64,000 bases of DNA from Lewinellaceae bacterium (GCA_016716135.1 JADJWX010000006.1:186001-250000); one strand, 5' to 3'. Positions 28,641-37,801 are shown, counted from the first letter of the stretch. Translations and numbers: made by a program. The notes: generated from the sequence alone by a model not told the origin.

Positions 28641-28652
28641 AGTTGTACAGTG

Positions 28653-29582
28653 TTAAAGTGTTGGCAAATGAACGGATACCTTCACCCAGAAAGCATCGTC
28701 GAGCAACCGGGCGCTACCCAGCAGGACCGCTTTTTCCCACAATACCGAGGGGGTAATGCGGGCAGGTACCCGGGTAACCTGCAATCCCGCTCGCAAAGCC
28801 GGACCAAACAGGGGCAGCGCATGCGCAATATTCCCGCCGACGATCAGCACTTCCGCACCGAACCGGAGCAACCATGGCCCCAGGCATTCGGCCAGATTTT
28901 GACCGAACGTTTCAAACAACTGCCCGGCTACCGGGTCTGCAGCCGCTTTGTCCATCAGGGTTTTCACGCCGGGAACACGGTGTCCGCTTTGTTCCGCATA
29001 GGTTTGGGTAAACCAGCGGGTGGAAAAATAATCGTCGGCAATACCATACCGGAAGGGCAAATGCCACAAACAACCTTCCGGCGGCACTTCGGCGCCCTGC
29101 ACGATGGGCACGTCGTCGTCGAGAAAAGCCGAACCGAAGCCGGTACCCAGGGTGATCACCACCACCTTGCGCAGGCCGCGGCCCTCACCCATCCAGCTCT
29201 CGCCGATGGCAAAAGCAGTGGCATCGTTGATGAAACGCATGGGCAGGCTTCGACCGGCCGTCAACCCGGGGCGTAGTGCATCGGGGATATGCACGCCGTA
29301 CAGGCCTTCAAACTTGTGCTGCATCCGGGAAATGCCGTTCCGGTAGTCAAAGGGCCCCGGGATCGCAAAGCCGAAACCCATTAACCGGTCAACATCGCTG
29401 TTGGTCAGGGTTTTGTTCAGGGCATCGGTCCAGTGTTGCAGTATCTCGCTGGCGGGTGCTTTGTGGTCAAATGTAGCCCGCGCATGCGTCGTTTCGAGCA
29501 GCGTGCCGGTTTCAATATCTGCCACCGCGCAACTGATGTGCGTACCGCCGATATCGATACCGACTGCTGTTTTCGCTATCAT
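28653..29582 (-). CDS. ROK-family sugar kinase or regulator without the zinc motif
   Basis: A 309-residue protein of the ROK fold. The phosphate-1 motif AVGIDIGGTHISCAVADI is at residues ~5-22, the central FGFAIPGPFDYRNGI at ~95, and INDATAFAIGES plus VVITLGTGFGSAF form the ATP and sugar loop region. The usual ROK zinc-binding CxCGxxGC cluster is absent: the corresponding region reads EVPPEGCLWHLPF. Bacteroidota contain several such variants. A role as a glucokinase-like enzyme phosphorylating a hexose with ATP is likely, but the substrate is unproven. Cotranscribed with the CBS protein downstream. Confidence 0.8.
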   Translation of the reverse strand: MIAKTAVGIDIGGTHISCAVADIETGTLLETTHARATFDHKAPASEILQHWTDALNKTLTNSDVDRLMGFGFAIPGPFDYRNGISRMQHKFEGLYGVHIPDALRPGLTAGRSLPMRFINDATAFAIGESWMGEGRGLRKVVVITLGTGFGSAFLDDDVPIVQGAEVPPEGCLWHLPFRYGIADDYFSTRWFTQTYAEQSGHRVPGVKTLMDKAAADPVAGQLFETFGQNLAECLGPWLLRFGAEVLIVGGNIAHALPLFGPALRAGLQVTRVPARITPSVLWEKAVLLGSARLLDDAFWVKVSVHLPTL

Positions 29583-29701
29583 GCCGGGTTTGTTTTTTTA
29601 GAAAAACCGATACGAATCTCCTGAAAACCAGTTGAAATATAAAAAATCCCGGTCAGGGAAACCGGTGATGCGAATCATCCCAATGCGGCAGGTAATCCGC
29701 C

Positions 29702-29709
29702 TAATTTTG
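29702..29709 (+). promoter_or_regulatory. Candidate -7 box for the DUF2267 gene
   Basis: TAATTTTG matches TAnnTTTG and lies 60 bp before the ATG at 29769. No TTG is seen at the expected -33 distance, so the call is tentative. Confidence 0.35.
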
Positions 29710-29768
29710 CAATGTACCCGCAAAAAACCGGTATTTATTCAACGCACCAGTATTAAAATCAAGGCATC

Positions 29769-30208
29769 ATGGCATTCAATTTCCATAAATACGTGGCCGA
29801 TGGCGAACATTTTGTGAAGGAAGTCGCCGTCGAACTGCAATGCCCGGGCGATACCGGCAAAGCCGGGAGCATCCTGCGCGCCGTACTGCACGCCTTTCGC
29901 AACCGCGTGCCGCCGGGCGAATCACTCCAGTTGATCGCCCAACTGCCCATGCTGATCAAAGCTGTTTACGTGGATGGCTGGCAAATGAAGGCCGAAAGCC
30001 GCACCTTACGCCATTTGGGCGATTTATCGAGGCGGTCCGCGAAGCCGGCGGACGGGGGACCAAGGCGTATTTCACGACCGATTATGAGGTGCAGCAGGCG
30101 ATCCTTGCCGTGTTCAGGGTTTTGAAAAAACAGGTTTCGGAAGGCGAGATCAGGGATGTGATCAGCACGCTGCCGGCGGAAATCAAACCGTTGCTGGAGG
30201 AAGCCTGA
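29769..30208 (+). pseudogene. DUF2267 protein, one frameshift
   Basis: Two overlapping plus-strand frames make one ~146-residue protein. The first (from 29769) reads MAFNFHKYVADGEHFVKEVA and ILRAVLHAFRNRVPPGE, a DUF2267 signature; the second continues FIEAVREAGG, TDYEVQQAILAVFRVLKKQV and ends LPAEIKPLLEEA at 30208. Adding one T to the run at 30023-30025 joins them precisely. DUF2267 proteins are small helical cytoplasmic proteins of unknown function, often stress-associated. The break looks like a homopolymer error rather than real loss, because both halves keep the family sequence. Confidence 0.8.
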
Positions 30209-30225
30209 TATTCTTGCACCCCCCT

Positions 30226-30696
30226 TTACCTGGAGTACAATTTCCGAATGGCCTTCAGTACTTCCTGCCGGTTGTTTTTGGCCGTCATCCAGCGCGGCAA
30301 TTTTGCGCCGATGCTTTTCACCTCATACCGGAAGCCATTGCGCTCCCGCAATTTCGCCCCGACATGCGCAGCCAGAAAATCGAGGTGTTCCATGTTGTAC
30401 GCCCAGAGCAAGTGATCGCTGCCCACTTCGGTTTTTAGCCAGAGGGGCAGGTGAAAATACGGGTCGATGGCCGCGCCGATTATCAGCTGCTTGCTGCGGT
30501 TGGACCGCCGTTCAATTATTTTGTTGTACCCGCAATGGCCGCACACCACGCGGATATTGAGCGCCATCGGCTGGAAAATCGAGTTATCACCCGTATCAAC
30601 AAGGGCTTTGCCCGTACAATTAGGGCATTCGACGAGGATGTTTTTGATAAACGAGTACAGCCGCGTGCGGTAGGTATGTTTCGTCCGGGTTTCCAT
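30226..30696 (-). CDS. Small zinc-ribbon protein of unknown function
   Basis: The ATG at 30696 gives 156 residues. Two CxxC pairs, VECPNCTG and VCGHCGYN, form a zinc ribbon in the first half. The second half (LPLWLKTEVGSDHLLWAYN, HLDFLAAHVGAKLRERNG) is a conserved-looking helical domain that I recall from Bacteroidota hypothetical proteins with TFIIB-type zinc ribbons. The C-terminus is basic (TAKNNRQEVLKAIRKLYS), compatible with nucleic-acid contact. It starts 5 bp after the upstream membrane protein stop, so the two are likely cotranscribed. Confidence 0.6.
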   Translation of the reverse strand: METRTKHTYRTRLYSFIKNILVECPNCTGKALVDTGDNSIFQPMALNIRVVCGHCGYNKIIERRSNRSKQLIIGAAIDPYFHLPLWLKTEVGSDHLLWAYNMEHLDFLAAHVGAKLRERNGFRYEVKSIGAKLPRWMTAKNNRQEVLKAIRKLYSR

Positions 30697-30701
30697 GGTA
30701 A

Positions 30702-31433
30702 TCAACTGTATATGAGGATGGAATTGGCATCCAGTTTATATGAACCGTTTTTTGTCTGTTGGGCAACTGAGACTTGACCGATATAGTTCAGCACCTCCTC
30801 CCGTTTTTCGAGCGGGATGCCGGTTTGGGCGACCCATTGCGCCGTTTCGGGCACACTGATGATGACAACCACATCGCCGCCGCCAAATTCGTAATACATG
30901 GAAAATTTCCCCTCCGGGCTTTCGTAAAAAACATGGCCGCTTCGGCCGTCACTGGCAAATATGACTCGCTGACCGTTTGCTCCCCTATGGTTTTTAGGGG
31001 CTTTCGGAGCGTTCTGTTTGGCGGCCGCTTGTTGCCTGGCTGCATCAAAAATCCGGCGCATCCGCCCGACTTTTAATTTGAACGCATAATAAATCCCGAC
31101 GATGGCCAGGGCAATCACCGCCAGATGCGAAAAGCCAAAATCAGCGGGCAAAATAGTTCCGGCATTAAAAATGAATACGAGGAACAAAAATCCGGCTCCC
31201 CCGAGTATGGGAACCAGTAGCACCAAAAGATTGGCCAAACCCGGGCGGTTGTTTTTCCTGGCTACAATTCCGGCCAGCACCAGGAGCGCCAGCACAAGGG
31301 CAACATAGGGCGGAGCCGGTTTTCCAAGGAAGGGATCATTTGCCGTGTAATCCGCCCAATACGACAGTATGGAGGTAGCGATAAAGTACAGGTTGATCGC
31401 AATGCCAAGGACAAATACCCAGATCGATTTCAT
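30702..31433 (-). CDS. Four-helix membrane protein with cytoplasmic C-terminal domain
   Basis: I chose the ATG at 31433 (MKSIWVFVLGIAINLYF); the longer frame upstream runs through a palindromic repeat and is not coding. The 243-residue protein has about four membrane helices in the first half (residues ~3-25, 41-60, 65-90, 100-118), a basic linker rich in Ala/Lys/Gln, and a soluble C-terminal domain (VIFASDGRSGHVFYESPEGK, FGGGDVVVIISVP). I do not recognise a family. It forms a likely operon with the zinc-ribbon gene. Confidence 0.55.
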   Translation of the reverse strand: MKSIWVFVLGIAINLYFIATSILSYWADYTANDPFLGKPAPPYVALVLALLVLAGIVARKNNRPGLANLLVLLVPILGGAGFLFLVFIFNAGTILPADFGFSHLAVIALAIVGIYYAFKLKVGRMRRIFDAARQQAAAKQNAPKAPKNHRGANGQRVIFASDGRSGHVFYESPEGKFSMYYEFGGGDVVVIISVPETAQWVAQTGIPLEKREEVLNYIGQVSVAQQTKNGSYKLDANSILIYS

Positions 31434-31560
31434 AGTGCTTTCGTTGTTTTCCGGGCAAAAATCGGCTGGAGGAAGCGTACAGGAGAAATATTTGCCACGA
31501 AGCGGGCTGGAAATCAAATGAGGCGGGGGGAAGTGGTGTTCAGGTGTTTGGCAAATTATA

Positions 31561-31621
31561 AAACACATAGACACATAGGACACAAAGGTTGCTCCTCTGT
31601 GTCCTATGTGTCTATGTGTTT
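31561..31621. repeat. Perfect 24-bp inverted repeat
   Basis: Arms 31561-31584 and 31598-31621 are perfectly complementary around a 13-base loop; the arm is built from ACACATAG words followed by GACACA. An A-run follows on the plus strand. It sits between two minus-strand genes and may work as a transcription stop for the dioxygenase-like gene's neighbour, or be a dispersed element. Confidence 0.75.
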
Positions 31622-31660
31622 AAAAAAAATCTACGGCAGGGGAATGCTGATACGTTCAGG

Positions 31661-32551
31661 TCAGGCCTTGTCGATCTTCAGCGAAGTCATCGTCAGCGAG
31701 CCGCCCACGGCTTTGTCGTTGAAGAGGGTGACCTGTTCGTTTTCTTCTTTCAGTGCCAGCGTGTACAGCAGCGGCAGGTAGTGTTCGGGCGTGGGAATGG
31801 CGAGGTTAAACGCCTGGCCCTGGTTTTTAAAGTTGATCAGTTCCTGGTGGTTGTCGTTCAGGATGTAGTTTTTCATTTTTTCGCGGGCTTCGAGGGCCCA
31901 ATCGAAGCCGTAGTCTTCTTCGTTCAGTTTGTCCCAGGCCACCATGCGCAGGTTGTGCACCATGTTGCCGCTGCCGATGATGAGCACACCGCGGGTGCGC
32001 AGGGCGGCAATCTCCTTGGCGAGTTCGTAGTGGTACTGCGGTGTTTGGAAGCGGTCGAGGCTGAGCTGGAGCACCGGCACGTCGGCGTCGGGGTAGAGGT
32101 GGCACAGCACGCTCCAGGTGCCGTGGTCGAGGCCCCAGTTTTCATCCAGGCCGACGTCGGTTTTTTTGATCAGGTCTTTGGTTTCGCGGGCCACTTCGGG
32201 GCTGCCGGGCGCCGGGTATTGCACCTCGTACAGCGCTTTGGGGAAGCCCCCGAAATCGTGGATGGTGCGCGGGGTGGCCATGGCGGTTACGTGCGTGCCC
32301 TGCGTTTCCCAATGCGCCGACACGCAAAGAATTGCCTTGGGTTTGGTGATTTCCGCCCCGATTTTCCGGAAGCCCTGCACGAAGGTATTTTCCTCGATGG
32401 CGTTCATCGGGCTGCCGTGGCCGAGGAAGAGCACGGGCATTTTATCGGTATTGCCGAAGGGCTCGGTGATGTTGTTCAGTTCGTTCAATTTCATAGCGAT
32501 GCCTGCTGCCGGCAAAAGTGCCAGGGCTTTTAAAAACGTTTTTCTGTTCAT
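31661..32551 (-). CDS. ygiD: 4,5-DOPA dioxygenase extradiol homologue
   Basis: The ATG at 32551 (MNRKTFLKALALLPAAG) gives 296 residues with an N-terminal hydrophobic segment that may be a signal peptide. The body matches the LigB-type extradiol dioxygenase/YgiD family: FLGHGSPMNAI near residue 42, CVSAHWETQGTHVTA near 75, NWGLDHGTWSVLCHLYP near 135 and GSGNMVHNLR near 190. The conserved His residues in GHGSP, SAHWE, DHGTW and MVHN would bind zinc or iron. E. coli YgiD opens L-DOPA extradiolly in vitro; the natural substrate here is unknown. A predicted export signal would be unusual for the family. Confidence 0.88.
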   Translation of the reverse strand: MNRKTFLKALALLPAAGIAMKLNELNNITEPFGNTDKMPVLFLGHGSPMNAIEENTFVQGFRKIGAEITKPKAILCVSAHWETQGTHVTAMATPRTIHDFGGFPKALYEVQYPAPGSPEVARETKDLIKKTDVGLDENWGLDHGTWSVLCHLYPDADVPVLQLSLDRFQTPQYHYELAKEIAALRTRGVLIIGSGNMVHNLRMVAWDKLNEEDYGFDWALEAREKMKNYILNDNHQELINFKNQGQAFNLAIPTPEHYLPLLYTLALKEENEQVTLFNDKAVGGSLTMTSLKIDKA

Positions 32552-32654
32552 GGATAAAACTGCGGGTTGGCTATTGCTGCGATTTAACCTCGGCAGCATA
32601 AACGGTTGGTGCAAGTATAAGGTTGAAGGTGGAATTTGAATTTTGTTTCGATTT

Positions 32655-32942
32655 AACCTCGGCAGGGTTTCTACGGGTTCACTTTATAAACCGGTAATAA
32701 TCGAATCCAGATGTCTCCCTTCGGTCGACATGACACCTTGAAATGACAAGATTAGTTTCAATCATATTTCTCGCTACGCTCGAAATTTCCCCTGCGCCCT
32801 GCCGTAATTTCGAGCGTAGCGAGAAATCCGGTAAGATTTAGTTTTAAAAATAAACGACTGTCATGTCGACCGAAGGGAGACATCTGGACTAACAACACAT
32901 TATCGGTTATTTATTTGAAACCGTACAAACCCTGCCGAGGTT
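32655..32942. repeat. Triple nested inverted repeat
   Basis: Three pairs of perfect arms lie inside one another: outer 32655-32670 with 32927-32942 (16 bp, AACCTCGGCAGGGTTT), middle 32707-32735 with 32859-32887 (29 bp), inner 32766-32787 with 32806-32827 (22 bp). The whole can fold into one long stem with bulges. A further copy of the outer word (CGATTTAACCTCGGCAG) lies at about 32580. It fills the gap between two minus-strand genes. Confidence 0.9.
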
Positions 32943-33689
32943 CTAACAGCCACCACCGGACTCTACGACAAGCGTTTCACCATCAAAACTGATCCGGAAC
33001 ATAAAGTAAATTCCGCCGTTAAGCCCTTCCGACTCAAAGAAGATATAATTGGGGCGTAAATCAAGACGCCACCAATTGCATGCATCGAGCTGCTTTTTCG
33101 TAACATCAATGCCAACAAAATAACTCAACAGCAAAAAGCCGTCTTCAAAACGCCTGTCGCGGGGAAAAATATACCGCTCGGTGCCGCCACCCTCGCTGAT
33201 TTTAACCCGTTTGATGACATGATTGGAGTAAACGGTAGAATAATCATCGTTGTCATGAGGTTGTTGGCGGGTGTCCAGTACGGTTGCTTGTTGCAAAATC
33301 CAGGATTCAATCGTGTAAGACGGACCTTGCTCAGTCGGCGCCGGTGGTTTAAAAGGGGGCATGTTGGACAAGTAGCCACCAAACAGGTAGCCGGTATCCA
33401 CGCCGGTTGCCACTTTTACCCAATACCCATGCAGGTAAAACGGTTCGCCGGAATCGTCTTCAGACGGTTGGCGCGCCGGATAGATCATCACCGAATCGTA
33501 ATTGCCATGCCAAAGCGGGACAACCGGGGTGCCGTATGCCAGGGTTTTCATCTTTGCAGCCTGTTTGCCAGGCTCTGCGCGCAATACGAGTCCACTTCGG
33601 GCCCATACGTACTCGTAATAGGGTTGTCCGGCCTGCGCCAATACTACGCTGGGGAGCAGGGTGGTGAGAAGCAGGATCAGATAGTTCAT
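32943..33689 (-). CDS. Exported SH3-like protein of unknown function
   Basis: A 248-residue protein with a signal peptide (residues ~3-19, cleavage after VLA). Residues ~27-110 resemble a bacterial SH3 domain: YVWARSGLVLRAEPGKQA and the later GYWVKVATGVDTGYLFGGYL with characteristic Gly/Trp spacing. SH3b domains of this kind bind cell wall or act as targeting modules. The C-terminal half (VYSNHVIKRVKISEGGG, RRFEDGFLLLSYFVG) is not recognised. Its stop codon abuts the outer arm of the nested repeat. Confidence 0.6.
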   Translation of the reverse strand: MNYLILLLTTLLPSVVLAQAGQPYYEYVWARSGLVLRAEPGKQAAKMKTLAYGTPVVPLWHGNYDSVMIYPARQPSEDDSGEPFYLHGYWVKVATGVDTGYLFGGYLSNMPPFKPPAPTEQGPSYTIESWILQQATVLDTRQQPHDNDDYSTVYSNHVIKRVKISEGGGTERYIFPRDRRFEDGFLLLSYFVGIDVTKKQLDACNWWRLDLRPNYIFFESEGLNGGIYFMFRISFDGETLVVESGGGC

Positions 33690-33739
33690 AAAAAACAGGT
33701 TAGTGGTTCATGGTTGCTTACACGCATCCGACAGCCTCA

Positions 33740-34201
33740 TTAAGTTGAAACCCAAAGCCGCTTTTCAAAACACAAACTGGTTCCCACCCCGGCATATTGC
33801 CCGTAATTCGGGATCTGCCGGTAGCCGTTCTTTTTGTACAAGGCGATTGCCTCGGGCTGGTTTATCCCGGTTTCGAGCATACATTTTTCGCAGGATAATT
33901 CAACGGCCCACTGTTCCAGCTCGGTTAAAATGGCACTGGCAATGCCTTTCCCCCGGTATTCCGGCAGGGTGTACATGCGTTTTATTTCCATCGCATTGGG
34001 CTCAAATGCCTTGATGGCGCCGCAGGCGATGGCCCGGTCGTTTTTATACGCAACAACAGCGTATTTGATCCGGTCGATTTTGTTGAACTGATCGTAGAAC
34101 GCGTGGTCCTCCCCGTCGCGGATGGCCAGTTCGGCGTCGAGTAGTTTCACCAGCGCGGTGAAATCCGAATTATGGGCGTCTGTGCGTTGCAGGTGTATCA
34201 T
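33740..34201 (-). CDS. GNAT-family N-acetyltransferase
   Basis: A 153-residue single-domain GNAT. The acetyl-CoA binding loop is seen in RMYTLPEYRGKGIASAIL (consensus Q/RxxGxG/A), preceded by the beta strand ACGAIKAFEPNAMEIK and followed by LETGINQPEAIALYKKNGY, typical of motif B. The protein is cytoplasmic and transfers acetyl from acetyl-CoA to an unknown amine. It is followed on the same strand by no close gene and preceded by another GNAT gene 67 bp away. Confidence 0.88.
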   Translation of the reverse strand: MIHLQRTDAHNSDFTALVKLLDAELAIRDGEDHAFYDQFNKIDRIKYAVVAYKNDRAIACGAIKAFEPNAMEIKRMYTLPEYRGKGIASAILTELEQWAVELSCEKCMLETGINQPEAIALYKKNGYRQIPNYGQYAGVGTSLCFEKRLWVST

Positions 34202-34267
34202 GGCAATTTTTTGGCAGTGCTAAAACCGTCCGGGTAAGTGCGCTGAACACCGCTTATGCATCGTTGA

Positions 34268-34744
34268 TCATAAGCTGATTTCCGTATTGGCCGGCGTGGC
34301 GTGCGCGTACACCTGAAAGGCTTCGCCAAACAAATTGTACACGGTTCCAAAAACACGCCACCCGCGTTTTTCATAAAACCCGACCAGGTCGGTGCTCAGG
34401 TACAAGTGGTTGAAATTTTTACGGCCGGCTTCCTGCAAACCGTGTTCGAGCAGGGCAGTGGCAATGCCCCGGTTTCGGTGGCTTTCATTGACGTGCAGGC
34501 AGGCCAGCCAGGGCATGAGATCCTGCCGGCTGACGAGGTCATTGACGAGCAGGGCATAGGAACCGATGATCGAATTGTTTTCGAGCGCCAGGTAGAACTT
34601 CGGCAGCAGGTTTTCCGGCTGCAGGGAATGCGCGATGCAATCCCGGTAAAAGTCGAAATTGGATGTATTGCCCCAGCAACCCCAGAAGTAGTTTACGGCG
34701 TCGTCGAGGCGATGGGGCTGGCTGGACAGTTCGGCGATTTGCAT
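34268..34744 (-). CDS. GNAT-family N-acetyltransferase
   Basis: A 158-residue GNAT protein. The acetyl-CoA loop is in VNESHRNRGIATALLEHGL, with the preceding strand IIGSYALLVNDLVSRQDL and the C-terminal LYLSTDLVGFYEKRGW. It lies 67 bp upstream of another GNAT gene on the same strand; the two are dissimilar in sequence apart from the core motifs. The substrate is unknown. Confidence 0.88.
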   Translation of the reverse strand: MQIAELSSQPHRLDDAVNYFWGCWGNTSNFDFYRDCIAHSLQPENLLPKFYLALENNSIIGSYALLVNDLVSRQDLMPWLACLHVNESHRNRGIATALLEHGLQEAGRKNFNHLYLSTDLVGFYEKRGWRVFGTVYNLFGEAFQVYAHATPANTEISL

Positions 34745-34849
34745 ATCGGTGCTAATTTACAGGGGAGGCGCTATATTCGGGTTTCTCCATTGGAAAAAAA
34801 TTGAACGCGCGTAGTCTGTGTCTGTTTGTTTAAACTGTTCACAGACGCA

Positions 34850-35238
34850 TTAAAATTGCGAGCGACCTCGGTACCGGCGTGCAATGATTGGTAATATTTG
34901 TGGTAAGCATTTGGCTTTTAGCATTTCTCCCTTGCGCTTGTACAGGTTCCTCGCTACGCTCGGAATGACAATGCGTATTAAATAAAACAGGGAGGGGCGG
35001 TAAAACCCGGTAAAGCAACATTTCGTCGCCCCTTTCTTTTAGCCCAACCATTGTGGGATACGCTGAGGCCAAAACTGGGGGGCGAGGTAATGTTCCCTTT
35101 TTCCAAATCTTTCGCCCCCCGGATTCTTATAAGGTGGTCTTGTCATTCCGAGTGCAGCGAGGAACCTGCCCGCTCGAAAAGGGGAATCCTAAATATAACT
35201 TGCCTTTGCACGCCGGTACCGAGGTCAGTTATATTTCA
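34850..35238. repeat. Large nested inverted repeat, second locus
   Basis: Outer perfect arms of 21 bp, 34864-34884 with 35206-35226 (GACCTCGGTACCGGCGTGCA), extended by CAGACGCATT at the far left and its complement at the far right. Inner 28-bp arms, 34944-34971 with 35140-35167 (AGGTTCCTCGCT...), have two or three mismatches, and a weaker pairing lies between them. No gene is seen in 34745-35335 apart from this. Confidence 0.85.
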
Positions 35239-35335
35239 ATGCGTCTGCCCTAACCCACAACCCACCCGCCGCAACCTGCCAAACGCCGGCCGGTCTATAG
35301 CCACTGGACAAACTCATAATCGAAAACAACAAGCT

Positions 35336-37801
35336 ATGTTCAAAAACTACCTGAAAATTGCCCTGCGCAATATGGCCCGCCACAAAGGCTACACGGCCCT
35401 GCACATTACCGGCCTGGCCATCGGCGCTGCCGTATTTCTGCTCATCGCCCAATACGTGCATTTCGAGCGGAGTTATGAAAACTTCATCCCCGACGCCGAA
35501 AACATCTACCGCCTGGCGCTTACCCGCTACCAGAATGGCGAGGAAGTGATCGCTACCGCGGAAAACGTGCCCGGCGCCGGCCCGGCCATTGCCGCCGAAT
35601 TCCCGGAAGTGGAAGGATACACCCGCCTCTACAACCTCGGCTACAAAAACAACCTGATCATCACCAACGAAACCGCCCAACCCGAACCCATTGCCTTCAA
35701 ACACCGCCGTTTTCTGTACGCCGACTCGGCATTTCTGCCCATGATGGGCTACCCACTGATACAGGGCGACCCCGCTACGGCGCTCGCGCAGCCCTTGCAG
35801 GCCGTCATTTCAGAAGAATACGCCCGGAAATATTTCGGCAACGCCGACCCCATGGGCAAGCAGCTGCGTATGCAAGACGACGACTACAACGACGAGCGCG
35901 TGACGGTTACCGGGGTGTTCCGCAACCTGCCGGCTAACACCCACCTCAAGTTCGACGTGCTGTTTTCCTACAAAACGCTGTACACTCGCGGCGACTGGGC
36001 GCCCGGGCGCTACGGTACCACCTGGGACCGCAACGACATGTACACCTTTCTGAAACTGCGCCCCGGCGCCGATCCCGCTGCCCTGGAAGCGAAGTTTCCC
36101 GCCCTCATCGACAAATACAACCCCGAACTGGCCAAGGCAAACCGCCGCGACGTGCTGGCACTCCAGCCCCTGCGCAGTATTCACCTGCACGCCGACCTGG
36201 CCGAGGAGCCCGAACCCAACGGCGACGCCCGGGTGGTGCAGTTTCTCCTGCTAATCGGCGTGTTGGTGCTCGTGATCGCCTGGATCAACTACGTCAACCT
36301 TTCCACGGCACGTGCCATGGAGCGGGCCCGCGAGGTGGGTGTGCGCAAGGTGGTGGGCGCCGAGCAGGGCCAGCTGATGTGGCAGTTTCTCGTCGAGTCG
36401 GCGCTGATGAACCTGTTTGCCCTGCTGCTGGCCGTGACGCTGGCCGCGCTGGCCTTGCCGGGTTTCAACCTGCTCACCGGCCTGTCGTTCCACTTTTCCA
36501 ACCTCTGGCAGCCCTGGATGCTGGGCCTGCTGGCAGCCGTGTGGCTCGCGGGCACCTTCCTGTCGGGTTTGTACCCGGCCTGGGTACTGTCGGGTTTTCG
36601 GCCAATTACGGTGCTGAAGGGGCAGTACAAAAACACCGGGACCGGTATGTTGCTGCGCAAAGGCCTGGTGCTGGTGCAGTTTACGGCCTCGGTGGCACTC
36701 ATCGCCGGTACGGTTATCATTTTCCGGCAGCTGGATTTTATGCTCAACCGCGATATCGGTATGAAAATCGACCAGGTGCTGGTGGTGGAACGCCCCGGTA
36801 TTTCGCCCCGCGACCGGGAGGCGCGCAACTCGGCCATCGACGTGTTCCGGGCCGAACTGGCCAAAAATCCGGATATCCGGGGCGTGGCCGCTTCGGTGAC
36901 CATTCCCGGCAAACAACGGGAGTACAAGGCCGTGGTCAGCAAATTTGGCGAAGCCAATAAAGAAGGCGTCACCTTGCGGTTCAACAGCATGGACTATAAT
37001 TTCATGGATATTTTTCAAATGAAGCTGCTGGCCGGACGGGCCTTTTCGCCGGACTTTACCGCCGACCAGGATACCAGTTGCATCCTTACCGAATCGGCGG
37101 TGCGTATGCTGGGTTTCGACAGTCCGGAAGCAGCGATCGGGCAAACGCTGACTATTCCGAACTTCCGCTGGAACCCCATCGTTGCCGGCGTGGTGAACGA
37201 TTACCACCAGGTTTCGCTGAAAAAAGCCGTCGATCCCACCTTGTTTTACTGCACCCCATACTCCGGCGAGTTTTATTCCATGCGCCTGCAAACGACGGAT
37301 ATGCCCGGCGCCATCGACCATGTGCGCCGTTCCTGGCAGGCGGCATTTCCCGGCAATCCCTTCGACTTTTTCTTTCTCGACGATTACTACGCCGCGCAAT
37401 ACGCCAACGAGCAGCGCTTCGGCAAACTGGCCGGTTTGTTTGCCCTGCTGGCAGTGCTCGTCGGTTGCCTGGGCCTGTTCGGCTTGTCGGGCTACACCAT
37501 TGCGCAGCGTACGAAGGAAATCGGCATTCGTAAAATTCTGGGCGCCACCGTGCCCGGCCTGGTGGCCCTGCTGTCGAAAGACCTGCTCAAAGTAGTGGCC
37601 CTGGCCATCCTGGTGGCGGCCCCGCTCACCTGGTGGGCGATGGAAAACTGGTTGCAGGATTTTGCCTACCGCACCAGCATCCATTGGTACATTTTTGCCC
37701 TTGCAGGATTGATCGCGGTGGCGGTCGCTTTTCTGACGGTGAGCTTTCAGAGTATGAAAGCGGCGCTCGCCAACCCGGTGCAGGCCTTGCGGAGCGAGTA
37801 G
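35336..37801 (+). CDS. ABC transporter permease, MacB/FtsX type
   Basis: The ATG at 35336 (MFKNYLKIALRNMARHKGY) is the standard start of Bacteroidota permeases of this class; the frame upstream is read through the nested repeat. The 821-residue protein has the N-terminal MacB-like periplasmic domain after the first helix, then a membrane block (about 300-460, including VLVIAWINYVNLSTARAMER and REVGVRKVVGAEQGQL), a second MacB-like periplasmic domain, and a C-terminal FtsX block (VGCLGLFGLSGYTIAQRTKE, KEIGIRKILGATV). Such permeases work with a separate MacB-type ATPase, not found here, in export of lipoproteins, peptides or antibiotics. Confidence 0.92.
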   Translation: MFKNYLKIALRNMARHKGYTALHITGLAIGAAVFLLIAQYVHFERSYENFIPDAENIYRLALTRYQNGEEVIATAENVPGAGPAIAAEFPEVEGYTRLYNLGYKNNLIITNETAQPEPIAFKHRRFLYADSAFLPMMGYPLIQGDPATALAQPLQAVISEEYARKYFGNADPMGKQLRMQDDDYNDERVTVTGVFRNLPANTHLKFDVLFSYKTLYTRGDWAPGRYGTTWDRNDMYTFLKLRPGADPAALEAKFPALIDKYNPELAKANRRDVLALQPLRSIHLHADLAEEPEPNGDARVVQFLLLIGVLVLVIAWINYVNLSTARAMERAREVGVRKVVGAEQGQLMWQFLVESALMNLFALLLAVTLAALALPGFNLLTGLSFHFSNLWQPWMLGLLAAVWLAGTFLSGLYPAWVLSGFRPITVLKGQYKNTGTGMLLRKGLVLVQFTASVALIAGTVIIFRQLDFMLNRDIGMKIDQVLVVERPGISPRDREARNSAIDVFRAELAKNPDIRGVAASVTIPGKQREYKAVVSKFGEANKEGVTLRFNSMDYNFMDIFQMKLLAGRAFSPDFTADQDTSCILTESAVRMLGFDSPEAAIGQTLTIPNFRWNPIVAGVVNDYHQVSLKKAVDPTLFYCTPYSGEFYSMRLQTTDMPGAIDHVRRSWQAAFPGNPFDFFFLDDYYAAQYANEQRFGKLAGLFALLAVLVGCLGLFGLSGYTIAQRTKEIGIRKILGATVPGLVALLSKDLLKVVALAILVAAPLTWWAMENWLQDFAYRTSIHWYIFALAGLIAVAVAFLTVSFQSMKAALANPVQALRSE

